Assembly (NCBI RefSeq): GCF_001999725.1
Contig: NZ_MDDP01000010.1
Coordinates: 62,001-126,000, forward strand
Origin: Cellulophaga omnivescoria
Lineage (GTDB): Bacteria; Bacteroidota; Bacteroidia; Flavobacteriales; Flavobacteriaceae
Direction: 5' to 3'
Length of the DNA stretch: 64,000 nt
The position numbers and the translations under genes are program-made. Each line of letters opens with the position of its first letter. Within the stretch, counting starts at the first letter, position 1. Below the pieces are notes generated by a model that worked only from the letters and a program-made list of their open reading frames with translations, had not been told where the DNA came from and did not search any database. Of this stretch, positions 35,991-45,288 are shown piece by piece.

Positions 35991-37358
35991 TTAAAATAAA
36001 TGCTTTACTCTTTCTACTAATTTTAGCGGTAAATTATACGGCGGATACCTCAAAGGAGCCTCTAACCAATTGGCTCTTTTTATAATTGCTTTTTGGTGCG
36101 TAAAAGTATCAAAAGAAGTTTTACCATGATAGGCGCCAATACCACTAGAACCTACGCCACCAAACGGTAGTTTTTTATTGGTTATATGTATAACAGTGTC
36201 GTTAATTGCACCGCCTCCAAAACTGTATTTGTTTATTATTTTTTGCTGAAATTTTCTATTAGTAGAGAATACATATGTTGCCAATGGCTTGCCATATCGC
36301 ATTATGTACCTTTCTATATCTTTTTCTGTAGTATATGCAATAATTGGTAAAATAGGACCAAAAATTTCTTCTTGCATTAATTTACTATCTTCACTAGGCT
36401 CATTAACAAGCGTAGGAGCAATGTAATTATCGTTGGCATTTGTTTGTCCGCCAAAAATAATTTCTTGTCCTTCTAACAATTCAGTAAGATTATTAAAATG
36501 ATTTTTACTAACCGTTCGGGCATAGTCTTTAGATTCTTCTATGTTTTTTCCGTAAGAGTCTAAAATGCTTTGCTGCAAAGCAGCTACTAACTTATCTTTT
36601 ACATCTTTATGCACTAAAATGTAGTCTGTAGCAATACAGGTTTGTCCGGCATTTAAAAATTTACCCCAAACAATACGTTTAGCGGCTAGTTTTATGTTTG
36701 CGGTAGTATCTACAATAGCAGGGTTTTTTCCGCCCAGTTCTAAAGTAATTGGAGTTAAATGTTTTGCGGCATTTTGGTAAAATATTTTTCCGACTTTAGT
36801 ACTTCCTGTAAAAAAAATATAATCCCATTTTTGGTCTAACAAATTTTTGGAAACCTCTACGCCTCCTTCTACAACGGCAACATATTCGTCTTTAAAAACA
36901 GCATCAATTATTTCTGCTATTATTTTTGATGTATTGGGTGTTATTTCTGATGGTTTTATTACCGCAGTGTTACCAGCTGCTATAGCGCCAATTAATGGTG
37001 CAATTGCTAGTTGAAAAGGATAGTTCCAAGGAGCAACAATAAGTACAGTGCCGTAAGGCTCTTTATACAACCAGTCTGATGATGGAAAATTTAATAATGC
37101 ACCAGATACTTTTTTTGGTCTAGCCCATTTTTTAATATTTTTAATGGTATAGTTAAGCTCTGCTAAAACAAATTGCGTTTCTGCTGCCATAGACTCAAAC
37201 TTAGGCTTTTTAAAGTCGGCATAAATAGCATTACAAATATCTGCTTCTTTTTTAGTAATTTCTTGCTTAAGTTTTTTTAAAGCGTTTATACGGTAGGTAA
37301 TGTCTTTAGTTTGTTGCAACTTAAAGAACTTTTGCTGCTTTTGTAGTATCTCCATCAT
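35991..37358 (-). CDS. Aldehyde dehydrogenase, ALDH3-like
   Basis: 455 residues from ATG 37358; the longer frame begins with TTG. The Cys site is FLNAGQTCIATDYI, the Glu site TLELGGKNPAIV, and the NAD block FTGSTKVGK. The C-terminus (LRYPPYNLPLKLVERVKHLF, in part) is that of ALDH3/coniferyl or fatty aldehyde dehydrogenases. Last gene of a five-gene minus-strand operon, 42 nt from the S41 protease gene. Confidence 0.92.
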   Translation of the reverse strand: MMEILQKQQKFFKLQQTKDITYRINALKKLKQEITKKEADICNAIYADFKKPKFESMAAETQFVLAELNYTIKNIKKWARPKKVSGALLNFPSSDWLYKEPYGTVLIVAPWNYPFQLAIAPLIGAIAAGNTAVIKPSEITPNTSKIIAEIIDAVFKDEYVAVVEGGVEVSKNLLDQKWDYIFFTGSTKVGKIFYQNAAKHLTPITLELGGKNPAIVDTTANIKLAAKRIVWGKFLNAGQTCIATDYILVHKDVKDKLVAALQQSILDSYGKNIEESKDYARTVSKNHFNNLTELLEGQEIIFGGQTNANDNYIAPTLVNEPSEDSKLMQEEIFGPILPIIAYTTEKDIERYIMRYGKPLATYVFSTNRKFQQKIINKYSFGGGAINDTVIHITNKKLPFGGVGSSGIGAYHGKTSFDTFTHQKAIIKRANWLEAPLRYPPYNLPLKLVERVKHLF

Positions 37359-37400
37359 AGTATGCAATATACCAAAAAAGAGCTTTGTGTGGGCTAAATA

Positions 37401-39029
37401 CTAGTTGTCTATTTCTTCTTGATTTGGTAAATCTTTATCTTCAAAACTCTCATTAGCTAGCTCCAGTACTTTTTGTAGCATTGGGTCAGATTTACTTTTT
37501 ATTTTAGCATACGCATTTGCATCAAAAAGCTGGTCTGCCAAAGCGGCTTTTAAATATCTTTTTAAGCTAACCTCGTACTTATAAAAATCTAAAGAAATAT
37601 TATTTTTTTTGGCATAGGTAATAAACTCTACAAACAGGTTTTCATCAACCTTAAAATCTCTAATAAATTCATCACGGGTAAACATATCATATTTAGACCT
37701 GTCTTTGTCTAAGTGCTCAAAAGTAAAGTAGGATAAAAAGCCATAACTATCTAGATCTATTATAGCTTCTTGTTCATTGTTTCCAATTGGTACAAATTCA
37801 TCTGGAATAATACCTCCACCACCATATACGGTTTTACCTTTAGGTGTAGTATATTTTAATGAGTCTGCCACTTTAATACTGTCTGCTTCACGCATTTCTC
37901 CGTTTGCATAACGTTTCATTAACTCTTGGTAATAATCAGCATTACCTTTTTTATAATCGCGTTGTATAGATCTTCCAGTGGGAGTATAGTATCTAGATAT
38001 GGTTAAACGCACAGCAGAACCATCTCCCAAATCCATTTCTCTTTGCACCAAACCTTTACCAAAAGAGCGTCTGCCAACTATGGTTCCTATATCGTTATCT
38101 TGTAATGCGCCGGCAACAATTTCGCTTGCAGATGCAGAGCGCTCATTTATTAAAACAAAAACGGGTTTGTCTTCAAAACTACCTTTTTCCGTGGCGTATG
38201 CATTTTCTATTTTTCCTTTTTTGTTTTTGGTAAATAAAATAAGCTTTCCGTCTTTTAAAAACTCATCTGCCATTTGCTCTGCAATACCCAAGTAACCACC
38301 AGGATTGTCTCTTAAATCTAAGGTAAGTTTTGTGGCGCCTTGTTTTTGTAAAGCTTTTAGGGCAGATTTAAATTCTTTGTAGGTAGACTCGGCAAACCTG
38401 TTTACTTTAATGTAACCAATATCTTTGGTAAGCATGTAATAGCTGTCTACACTTTTTAATGGTATTGTATTTCTTTTTACAGTTACAGTAAATGTGCGGT
38501 CTTCTTTTTTGCGGTAAACTTCTAAATCTATTGTAGAGCCCCTTTTACCTTTTAACTGTTCTACAACACTACCACTAGGTAAATTTTTGCCAAACAATTC
38601 TTTGCCATCTGCTTTTAAAATACGGTCTCCGCCTTTTATTCCTTTGTTGTAACTTGGACCATTTTCTACGGTTTTTATTACGGAAATAGTGTCTTGGTAC
38701 ATATAAAAATTAATACCTATACCAACAAAGTCACCTTTCATACTTTCAGACACTTCTGCCATTTCTTTTTTAGGAATATAAACAGAGTGTGGGTCTAATT
38801 TGCCTAAAATATTATTTACGGTAACATCTACAATACTATCTGTATTTACGTCGTCTACATACTCATAATCTATGTAGTCTATAAGCCTGTTGAGTTTGTC
38901 TTTTTTAGAGTTTGTTGTAAAAAGACGCTCTGGCGAGTCGTTAAAATTTAACTTGCCACCAAGTAAAATGCCTAGTGCTAAAGCAGCTGCAATTAAAACA
39001 GGCCATATGTAATACATTTTATTTTTCAT
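37401..39029 (-). CDS. S41-family C-terminal processing peptidase
   Basis: 542 residues. An N-terminal membrane anchor (residues about 7-24), a PDZ domain with GGDRILKADGKELFG and the tail-specific protease domain. The catalytic Ser is in NERSASASEIVAGALQD and the Lys in RSFGKGLVQ. Cleaves periplasmic proteins from the C-terminus. The 130-residue C-terminal extension is usual in Bacteroidota. 8 nt downstream of the deaminase. Confidence 0.94.
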   Translation of the reverse strand: MKNKMYYIWPVLIAAALALGILLGGKLNFNDSPERLFTTNSKKDKLNRLIDYIDYEYVDDVNTDSIVDVTVNNILGKLDPHSVYIPKKEMAEVSESMKGDFVGIGINFYMYQDTISVIKTVENGPSYNKGIKGGDRILKADGKELFGKNLPSGSVVEQLKGKRGSTIDLEVYRKKEDRTFTVTVKRNTIPLKSVDSYYMLTKDIGYIKVNRFAESTYKEFKSALKALQKQGATKLTLDLRDNPGGYLGIAEQMADEFLKDGKLILFTKNKKGKIENAYATEKGSFEDKPVFVLINERSASASEIVAGALQDNDIGTIVGRRSFGKGLVQREMDLGDGSAVRLTISRYYTPTGRSIQRDYKKGNADYYQELMKRYANGEMREADSIKVADSLKYTTPKGKTVYGGGGIIPDEFVPIGNNEQEAIIDLDSYGFLSYFTFEHLDKDRSKYDMFTRDEFIRDFKVDENLFVEFITYAKKNNISLDFYKYEVSLKRYLKAALADQLFDANAYAKIKSKSDPMLQKVLELANESFEDKDLPNQEEIDN

Positions 39030-39037
39030 TGCAACTT

Positions 39038-39460
39038 TTACAAGGGTAAATGAGTTAATTTTATACCCGCTTTTTCTAAAAATTTTAAACCAGAATCATC
39101 TTTATATGCATTTTGGTATACCACACGTACTATGCCAGACTGGTGAATTAGTTTGCTACACTCTTTACAAGGAGATAGCGTAATATATAAAGTTGCTCCT
39201 GTACATGATTGGGTAGAGGATGCTACTTTAGATATTGCATTTGCTTCTGCATGTAACACATACCATTTGGTATAGCCTTCTTCATCTTCGCAAATGTTTT
39301 CAAAACCAGTTGGAGTACCATTGTATCCGTCAGAAATTATCATTCTATCTTTAACAATAATAGCACCTACTTGCTTGCGTTTACAGTAGGATAGTTTGCC
39401 CCACTCTTGAGCCATACGCAAGTATGCTTCATCGTATTTTCTTTGTTTACTGTCTTTCAT
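39038..39460 (-). CDS. dCMP deaminase-type cytidine/deoxycytidylate deaminase
   Basis: 140 residues from ATG 39460; a longer frame from 39478 uses GTG. Zinc motif HAEANAIS (His, catalytic Glu) and PCKECSKLI (two Cys) define the family, with RKQVGAIIVKDRMIISDGYNG as typical strand pattern. Makes dUMP from dCMP for thymidylate synthesis. Lies between HupE and the S41 protease genes. Confidence 0.92.
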   Translation of the reverse strand: MKDSKQRKYDEAYLRMAQEWGKLSYCKRKQVGAIIVKDRMIISDGYNGTPTGFENICEDEEGYTKWYVLHAEANAISKVASSTQSCTGATLYITLSPCKECSKLIHQSGIVRVVYQNAYKDDSGLKFLEKAGIKLTHLPL

Positions 39461-39539
39461 TTTTGTTGTAATGGCCACAAGATACAGGCTTTAGCTAACG
39501 CACACAATCAATAAAGGATAATTTTAACACTAAAACCTT

Positions 39540-40124
39540 TTAGTAAGGAAACGTATCTATTAACATTGGTATTGTAATAGCCAGTACAATTACTGATGCA
39601 ACTATGGCATACAACCATTGCTTAATTTGAAATAAACTAACCACTATATAAGTTAATAATAAAGCTAAAATTAGTATTAATATTTGAGACATTTCTATAC
39701 CAGTAGCGAAACCAAGTAAAGGTGTAAACTTATTGTCTTCTTCTGCCATTAGCATTTTAAAATAATTAGAAAATCCAAAACCGTGAACTAATCCAAAAAA
39801 TGCCGTAGCTATAACGTGTAATTTTACAGATGCTAAGGTTTGCTTGTTTTTTGCAGCGTAGATATTAAATAATGCAGTAATAAATATAGTTACAGGAATT
39901 AAGAACTCTATTAAACTTACATCTGGTGTTACATAACCATAGCTAGATAAACCCAAAGAAAAACAATGTGTAACAGTAAACACAGTAGCTAAAAGCAATA
40001 CATTTTTCCAGTCTTTAAATGTAAAAGGAATAGCTAAGGCAGTTAAAAACAAAATATGATCATATGCGCTAAGATCCAATACGTGCTCTAGTCCTAAACC
40101 AATGTAAAATAAAAACTGTTCCAT
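39540..40124 (-). CDS. HupE/UreJ-like membrane protein
   Basis: 194 residues with six or so membrane helices. The sequences GLEHVLDLSAYDHILFL and FTVTHCFSLGLS carry the His residues of the HupE/UreJ family, and GLVHGFGFSNYF the third. These proteins are thought to move nickel or cobalt. No hydrogenase or urease genes are nearby, so the substrate is uncertain. Confidence 0.88.
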   Translation of the reverse strand: MEQFLFYIGLGLEHVLDLSAYDHILFLTALAIPFTFKDWKNVLLLATVFTVTHCFSLGLSSYGYVTPDVSLIEFLIPVTIFITALFNIYAAKNKQTLASVKLHVIATAFFGLVHGFGFSNYFKMLMAEEDNKFTPLLGFATGIEMSQILILILALLLTYIVVSLFQIKQWLYAIVASVIVLAITIPMLIDTFPY

Positions 40125-40153
40125 AATTTATGTGTAAATAATAATTAAAATTG

Positions 40154-40897
40154 CTAGTTAATGCCTCGTTCTTTCTGTATTGTCTCATAGGCTTTTTGTA
40201 CCTCTTTAAACTTTTCTTCTGCTCCTTTTTTTATGGCCTCATTTTGAGTAACAACCTTATCTGGGTGGTATTTTTTAGCCATGGCTCTGTATGCTTTTTT
40301 TACCTCGTCATCTGTAGCACTTTTATCAATCTCTAGTATTTTGTAAGCCGTATCTGCAGACGCCACAAACATTGCCTTAACACTTTCGTAATCTCTTTTA
40401 CCAAGTTTAAAGTACGCAGCAATATCTCTAATAACTTCTACCTCTGCAGCGGTTACAGAACCATCTGCCTGCGCAATGCCAAATAAAAAATGTACTAACT
40501 GCAACCTAACTTCATAACGTACACGTTGGTTTAAATAATAGCAAATACGTTTTGCAGAAATTTCGTGTTTTTTGTTAACCTCATTAAAGGTTCTAAAAAT
40601 AGCATTGGCTTTTTCTTTTCCGTAAGTCTGTACAAAATATTGGCGTACGTAATCTAACTCGGTTTTACTTACTTTACCATCTGCTTTAATAACTATAGAG
40701 CATAGCGATATTAATTGCATTTCAAAATCTGCAGGAGACACACTTTGGCGTGTTATATCATTAAAAACAGAACTACCACTTTTATTAGCCTTGCTACCTA
40801 CAAGATTGTCTAAAAGGCTACCAATAAAAAAACCAGCAATACCACCAGGAATTTTATAAAATACACTGCCTAGTATTGCAAATAACCATTTTAACAT
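40154..40897 (-). CDS. TerB/DjlA-like protein with C-terminal J domain
   Basis: 247 residues from ATG 40897 ([17 protein letters not shown]); the longer frame begins with TTG. An N-terminal membrane segment, a TerB-like helical domain (about 50-170) and a C-terminal J domain, [20 protein letters not shown], with the HPD motif in KKYHPDKV. This layout matches DjlA, a membrane-bound DnaK co-chaperone. First gene of the five-gene operon. Confidence 0.9.
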   Translation of the reverse strand: MLKWLFAILGSVFYKIPGGIAGFFIGSLLDNLVGSKANKSGSSVFNDITRQSVSPADFEMQLISLCSIVIKADGKVSKTELDYVRQYFVQTYGKEKANAIFRTFNEVNKKHEISAKRICYYLNQRVRYEVRLQLVHFLFGIAQADGSVTAAEVEVIRDIAAYFKLGKRDYESVKAMFVASADTAYKILEIDKSATDDEVKKAYRAMAKKYHPDKVVTQNEAIKKGAEEKFKEVQKAYETIQKERGIN

Positions 40898-40954
40898 ACT
40901 TTTTTCTAAAAATTTTTTCAAAGATAAACGTTAAGATTAAATGAAAAGTTAAGG

Positions 40955-40988
40955 TTTGTAGAAAAATGCGACAAATTGGTTACTTTTG
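40955..40988 (+). promoter_or_regulatory. Promoter of the bacilliredoxin gene
   Basis: TTTG at 40955-40958 and TACTTTTG at 40981-40988 (TAnnTTTG), spaced 22 nt, 33 nt before the ATG. Confidence 0.6.
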
Positions 40989-41021
40989 TAGAACGCTTAT
41001 TAACATAAAAAATTAAAATAT

Positions 41022-41432
41022 ATGTACCCAGCAGAATTAGTAAAACCAATGAGAGAGGATTTAACCTCTGTAGGTTTTGAAGAATTATTCACAGCAGAAG
41101 CTGTAGAAAAAGCAATAAATGCAGAAGGTACTACTTTGGTAGTGGTTAACTCTGTTTGTGGTTGTGCTGCTGCTAATGCAAGACCAGGCGCAAAAATGAG
41201 CTTATTAAATGATAAAAAACCAAGTAATACGGTTACCGTTTTTGCAGGTGTAGACACAGAAGCAGTTAACGCAGCAAGAGGACTAATGGTTCCTTTTCCT
41301 CCATCATCGCCAAGTATGGCTTTGTTTAAAAACGGAGAATTAGTTCATATGATAGAACGTCACCACATTGAAGGTAGACCTGCTGAAATGATTGCTGAAA
41401 ACTTAAAAGAAGCATACAACGAATTCTGTTAA
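41022..41432 (+). CDS. BrxA/BrxB-family bacilliredoxin
   Basis: 136 residues. The CGC motif is at 46-48 (NSVCGCAAANARPG). The thioredoxin-like fold ends with HMIERHHIEGRPAEMIAENL. In Firmicutes this family removes bacillithiol from proteins; many Bacteroidota also carry bacillithiol genes, so the role may be conserved. Single gene with promoter and terminator. Confidence 0.93.
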   Translation: MYPAELVKPMREDLTSVGFEELFTAEAVEKAINAEGTTLVVVNSVCGCAAANARPGAKMSLLNDKKPSNTVTVFAGVDTEAVNAARGLMVPFPPSSPSMALFKNGELVHMIERHHIEGRPAEMIAENLKEAYNEFC

Positions 41433-41454
41433 TTAATAGAATTTAAATTATCTT

Positions 41455-41489
41455 AAAAAACCGCTCTGTACAAAGAGCGGTTTTTTTAT
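41455..41489 (+). terminator. Terminator after the bacilliredoxin gene
   Basis: AAAACCGCTCT-GTACAA-AGAGCGGTTTT with a run of T. The T-run merges with the -7 box of plsC. Confidence 0.88.
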
Positions 41490-41494
41490 TTTTG
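41487..41494 (+). promoter_or_regulatory. Putative -7 box of plsC
   Basis: TATTTTTG fits TAnnTTTG and ends only 4 nt before the ATG, which would make a leaderless transcript; TCTG at 41465-41468 is a near -33 with an 18-nt gap. Confidence 0.4.
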
Positions 41495-41498
41495 TAGC

Positions 41499-42236
41499 AT
41501 GCAAAAACTTTTATCATATCCGTTAACGGCATTGTATTTTTTATTTTTTGGACTATCATTAGTTGTTTTTCATCCTATACAATGGGTCTGTTACAATGTA
41601 TTTGGCTATACGGCACACAAAAAAAGTGTTAGTATTTTAAACTGGTTTTTAATGCGTAGCACGCACTTTTTAGGTACGCATTATTCTTTTAGAAAAAAGT
41701 CTAAAATACCTACTAATAGACCAATTATTTTTGTAGCAAACCACCAAAGTATGAACGATATTCCTCCACTTATTTGGTTCTTTAGAAAAAATCATCCAAA
41801 GTTTGTGAGCAAAAAAGAGTTGGGTAAAGGTATACCAAGTGTATCTTATAATTTAAGGCACGGAGGTTCTGTTTTAATAGACCGTAAAGATGCCAGGCAA
41901 GCACTTACAGAAATTGCAAAACTTGGTAAATACATAGAAAAACACAATCGTAGTGCTGTAATTTTCCCAGAAGGAACAAGAAGTAGAACAGGCCACCCTA
42001 AACGTTTTCAGCCAATGGGACTTAAAATACTTATGAAAAATGCACCATCAGCCTTAATAGTGCCTATAAGTATTAATAACTCTTGGAAACTTTTAAAATA
42101 CGGTAAATATCCATATGGTTTAGGCAGCCATTTTACAATAGACGTGCACACACCTGTAGAAATAAAAGGTAATGCAGATGATATAATTGCAGAAGTAGAA
42201 CAAACAGTAACCGCAGGTGTAACCTCTTTTAAATGA
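41499..42236 (+). CDS. plsC: 1-acyl-sn-glycerol-3-phosphate acyltransferase
   Basis: 245 residues. The acyltransferase block NHQSMND (His82-x4-Asp87) and FPEGTRSR (156-163) define the LPLAT family; an N-terminal hydrophobic segment anchors it. Makes phosphatidic acid from lysophosphatidic acid. Overlaps the HD gene by 4 nt (ATGA), so the two are coupled. Confidence 0.92.
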   Translation: MQKLLSYPLTALYFLFFGLSLVVFHPIQWVCYNVFGYTAHKKSVSILNWFLMRSTHFLGTHYSFRKKSKIPTNRPIIFVANHQSMNDIPPLIWFFRKNHPKFVSKKELGKGIPSVSYNLRHGGSVLIDRKDARQALTEIAKLGKYIEKHNRSAVIFPEGTRSRTGHPKRFQPMGLKILMKNAPSALIVPISINNSWKLLKYGKYPYGLGSHFTIDVHTPVEIKGNADDIIAEVEQTVTAGVTSFK

Positions 42237-42904
42237 TAAATTCTGATATAATTGCACAAACTAAAGCCTTTGTAAAAAAAACTTTAGAAGGAGCAGAAGG
42301 TGGCCATGATTGGTTTCATATAGAGCGTGTGTATAATAACACAATGCTTTTAGCTAAAAATGAAGTTGTAGACCAATTAGTAGTTGCACTTGGTGCTTTA
42401 TTACATGATATAGCCGATGCTAAATTTTATAATGGCGATGAAACTGTTGGGCCTAAAATGGCAACAAATTTTTTAAGATCTATACAGGTTGATGACAAAA
42501 TTATAGATCACGTTGTAAAAATTATAGAAAACATTTCTTTTAAAAGCAGTTTAAAGGTTGATGATGAAAACACAGTAAAACCTTTTACATCTTTAGAGCT
42601 ACAAGTGGTGCAAGATGCAGATAGGTTAGATGCTATAGGTGCTATTGGTATTGCACGTGCTTTTAATTATGGCGGATTTAAAAACAGGGAAATGTACAAC
42701 CCCAATGTTGCTCCTAATTTAAATATGACTAAAGAGGAATATAAAAAATCTACAGCGCCAACAATTAATCATTTCTATGAAAAATTACTGCTTTTAAAAG
42801 ATAAAATGAATACCAAAAGCGGAACAAAGCTTGCAGAGCAAAGACATATGTATATGGTTGCCTTTTTAGACCAGTTTTATAACGAATGGAACGGTAAAGA
42901 ATAA
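42233..42904 (+). CDS. HD-domain phosphohydrolase
   Basis: 223 residues. The HD metal ligands appear as HDWFHIERVY (His25 region), LLHDIADAKF (His58-Asp59) and a later QDADRLDAIGAIGIAR with the final Asp. This matches the YedJ/small HD-hydrolase group that acts on nucleotides or phosphoesters. Coupled to plsC. Confidence 0.9.
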   Translation: MINSDIIAQTKAFVKKTLEGAEGGHDWFHIERVYNNTMLLAKNEVVDQLVVALGALLHDIADAKFYNGDETVGPKMATNFLRSIQVDDKIIDHVVKIIENISFKSSLKVDDENTVKPFTSLELQVVQDADRLDAIGAIGIARAFNYGGFKNREMYNPNVAPNLNMTKEEYKKSTAPTINHFYEKLLLLKDKMNTKSGTKLAEQRHMYMVAFLDQFYNEWNGKE

Positions 42905-43008
42905 TAGTATTTAATTTAAGGTTGTAATTACTCTTTTAACATTTTTTGAAAAAGTGTTGCTGCCATTTTTTATGTATCTTCAGCCAATAAACTACAAGCA
43001 ACCTTATT

Positions 43009-44436
43009 ATGGAAAGAAGAAAATTTATAAAAAATGTAGCTACGTCTTCTGCTGCTTTTTCTATTGTTCCAAGTTTTGTACTTGGTAAAAACCACGTGCC
43101 ACCTAGTGATACACTTTACATAGGAGCATTTGGAGTAGGAGGTAGAGGAGCTTCTGTTATTAAAGAACTTACAGATACTGGTAAAGTAAAATTTGTTACC
43201 CTTTGTGATGTAGACCAAAGAGGTGTTGCTGATAGTTATAAATTACACCCAAAAGCAAAAAGATATAAAGATTTTAGGGATGTGTATGATAAGCATTTAA
43301 ATGAAATGGATGCTATTATGGTGGCAACACCAGACCATACACACGCAACTATTGCATTGCCTTTTATGCGTGCAAAAAAACACGCGTATGTAGAAAAACC
43401 TTTGGCGCACAATATACAAGAGGTAAGGTTAATGACCAAAGTGGCTAAAGAAAACGGAATTATTACCCAAATGGGGAACCAAGGAGCATCTAGTCCTGGT
43501 AGTAGAACAGCTAAAGAGTGGATAGATGCAGGAGTAATTGGAGATGTTACTAAAGTAGATTGTTGGACTAACAGACCTGTTTGGCCACAAGGTGTAAAAA
43601 CACCAGTAGGCGGACACCCAATTCCTAAAGAGCTAGATTGGGATTTGTGGTTAGGACCAGCAGCAATGAGAGATTATAACCCTGCTTATTTGCCATTTAA
43701 ATGGCGAGGTTGGTGGGATTTTGGAACGGGTGCTTTAGGCGATATGGGTTGCCATATTATGGAAACTCCGTATAGTGTTTTAGGTTTAGGATCACCAACA
43801 GAAGCCGAGGCTAGTTGTACAACTACTTGGGTTGGAGATTTTGTAGAGGCAGATTACTCTAGCTCTTGTCCGCCTTCGTCTGTAGTGCGTTTAAAAGTAG
43901 ATGCGCACAATCAAGGAAGTATAGATTTAAATTGGTATGATGGCGGAATTATGCCAGATATACCAAGTGAATTAGCTGATGGTGAAAAATTAGGAAACGG
44001 AGATGGTGGCGTAGTTTTTCACGGTACAAAAGGGATTATTTTAACAGATGTGTATTCTGCTAACCCTAGATTGTTGCCAGCAGATGTTAATAGTATGTTT
44101 AATAAGCCAAAAGAAACATTACCAAGAATAAAGGGTGGTGCTGAAGGGCACCAGAATAACTGGGTAGAGGGTTGCTTAAATGGTACAATAGCATCATCAG
44201 ATTTTGTAACTAAAGCCGGACCATTAACTGAAGGTGTTCTTATGGGTAATTTAGCTATTAAAGCATACCAGTACAAAACATTAAAAGCGGGTAAAAAAGT
44301 AGGAGATTGGGATCCTTATAACTACCCTGGTAGACGTACCATAAAATGGGACGCCGCAAATATGAAAGTTACAAATTTTGATATGGCTAACGAGTGGGTT
44401 TCTCGTGACTACAGAAAAGGATGGGAACTAAAGTAA
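43009..44436 (+). CDS. Gfo/Idh/MocA oxidoreductase with Tat-type signal
   Basis: 475 residues. The N-terminus MERRKFIKNVATSSAAF carries twin Arg and a hydrophobic stretch, so export by Tat is likely. The Rossmann block IGAFGVGGRGASVI is followed by VEKPLAHN, the usual catalytic Lys motif (Glu-Lys-Pro). The C-terminal domain has LGDMGCHIMETPY. Such enzymes act on sugars with tightly bound NAD(P). Substrate unknown. Confidence 0.9.
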   Translation: MERRKFIKNVATSSAAFSIVPSFVLGKNHVPPSDTLYIGAFGVGGRGASVIKELTDTGKVKFVTLCDVDQRGVADSYKLHPKAKRYKDFRDVYDKHLNEMDAIMVATPDHTHATIALPFMRAKKHAYVEKPLAHNIQEVRLMTKVAKENGIITQMGNQGASSPGSRTAKEWIDAGVIGDVTKVDCWTNRPVWPQGVKTPVGGHPIPKELDWDLWLGPAAMRDYNPAYLPFKWRGWWDFGTGALGDMGCHIMETPYSVLGLGSPTEAEASCTTTWVGDFVEADYSSSCPPSSVVRLKVDAHNQGSIDLNWYDGGIMPDIPSELADGEKLGNGDGGVVFHGTKGIILTDVYSANPRLLPADVNSMFNKPKETLPRIKGGAEGHQNNWVEGCLNGTIASSDFVTKAGPLTEGVLMGNLAIKAYQYKTLKAGKKVGDWDPYNYPGRRTIKWDAANMKVTNFDMANEWVSRDYRKGWELK

Positions 44437-44452
44437 AAGTATTTTAAAGTAC

Positions 44453-44490
44453 AAAAGGCGCTATTAACAATTGCTAATAGCGCCTTTTTA
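44453..44490. terminator. Bidirectional terminator
   Basis: AAAAGGCGCTATTA pairs with TAATAGCGCCTTTT, between convergent genes. Confidence 0.88.
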
Positions 44491-44508
44491 CTTGTTTGCA
44501 ATTAAAAA

Positions 44509-45213
44509 TTAACAACAATTGCCATTTACATCACAAGATTCTCCGCCTGTTGTTGGTAAAACAGTAAGCGACTCTTTTTGGTGTTTTTCCCAAGCTTGTT
44601 GTAAAGCCTCAGTAAAGGCCTCTACTGGTTGTGCGCCAGAAACTCCGTACTTGTTATTTAAAACAAAAAAAGGTACACCGCTAATGCCAAGGTTTCTGGC
44701 TTCCATTTCATCTTGTCTAACCTCGTAGGTAAAAGCATCTGTTTTGTATATTTCTTCAACAGTAGTTTTGTCCATACCAACTGCAACAGCTGTATCTACT
44801 AAAAACGCTATATCATCTATATTTTTACCATCTTCTAAATGTGCTTTTAACAATGCTTCTTTGGTAGCATCTGCAAAACCTACTGTTTTTGCATATTGCA
44901 ATAAACGGTGGGCATTTAAAGAATTTGCAGTAACAATGTCTTCAATTTTAAAATTAAGACCAACACCACTAGCCATTTCTGTAACTCTGTTAAACATACC
45001 TTTAGCATTAACCTCGTCTACACCTTTGCTTAGCATAAAGTGGTCTATAGCATTAATGTCTGTTTGCGTTTTTAAGTTAGGGTCTAACTCAAAGCTTTTC
45101 CATTCTACCGTAATTTTATCTTTGTGCGGAAATTTATCTAATGCAGCTGTAAAGTTACGTTTTCCAATGTAACAAAACGGGCATCTAATATCTGACCATA
45201 TATGTATTTGCAT
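44509..45213 (-). CDS. FrnE-like DsbA-family oxidoreductase
   Basis: 234 residues. The CPFC redox site is at 11-14 (IRCPFCYIG) and the cis-Pro loop is GISGVPFFVLNNKYGVSGAQ in part. The C-terminus ends in a Cys-rich tail (SCDVNGNCC) typical of many Bacteroidota members. No signal peptide, so it works in the cytosol. The immunity island begins just upstream. Confidence 0.92.
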   Translation of the reverse strand: MQIHIWSDIRCPFCYIGKRNFTAALDKFPHKDKITVEWKSFELDPNLKTQTDINAIDHFMLSKGVDEVNAKGMFNRVTEMASGVGLNFKIEDIVTANSLNAHRLLQYAKTVGFADATKEALLKAHLEDGKNIDDIAFLVDTAVAVGMDKTTVEEIYKTDAFTYEVRQDEMEARNLGISGVPFFVLNNKYGVSGAQPVEAFTEALQQAWEKHQKESLTVLPTTGGESCDVNGNCC

Positions 45214-45288
45214 AACTATTTTATCTTTTAGTATTAATGTATTGTTAGACGAAAATAAGGTAGGAAACTTTCAGGAAGGAATTAGATG

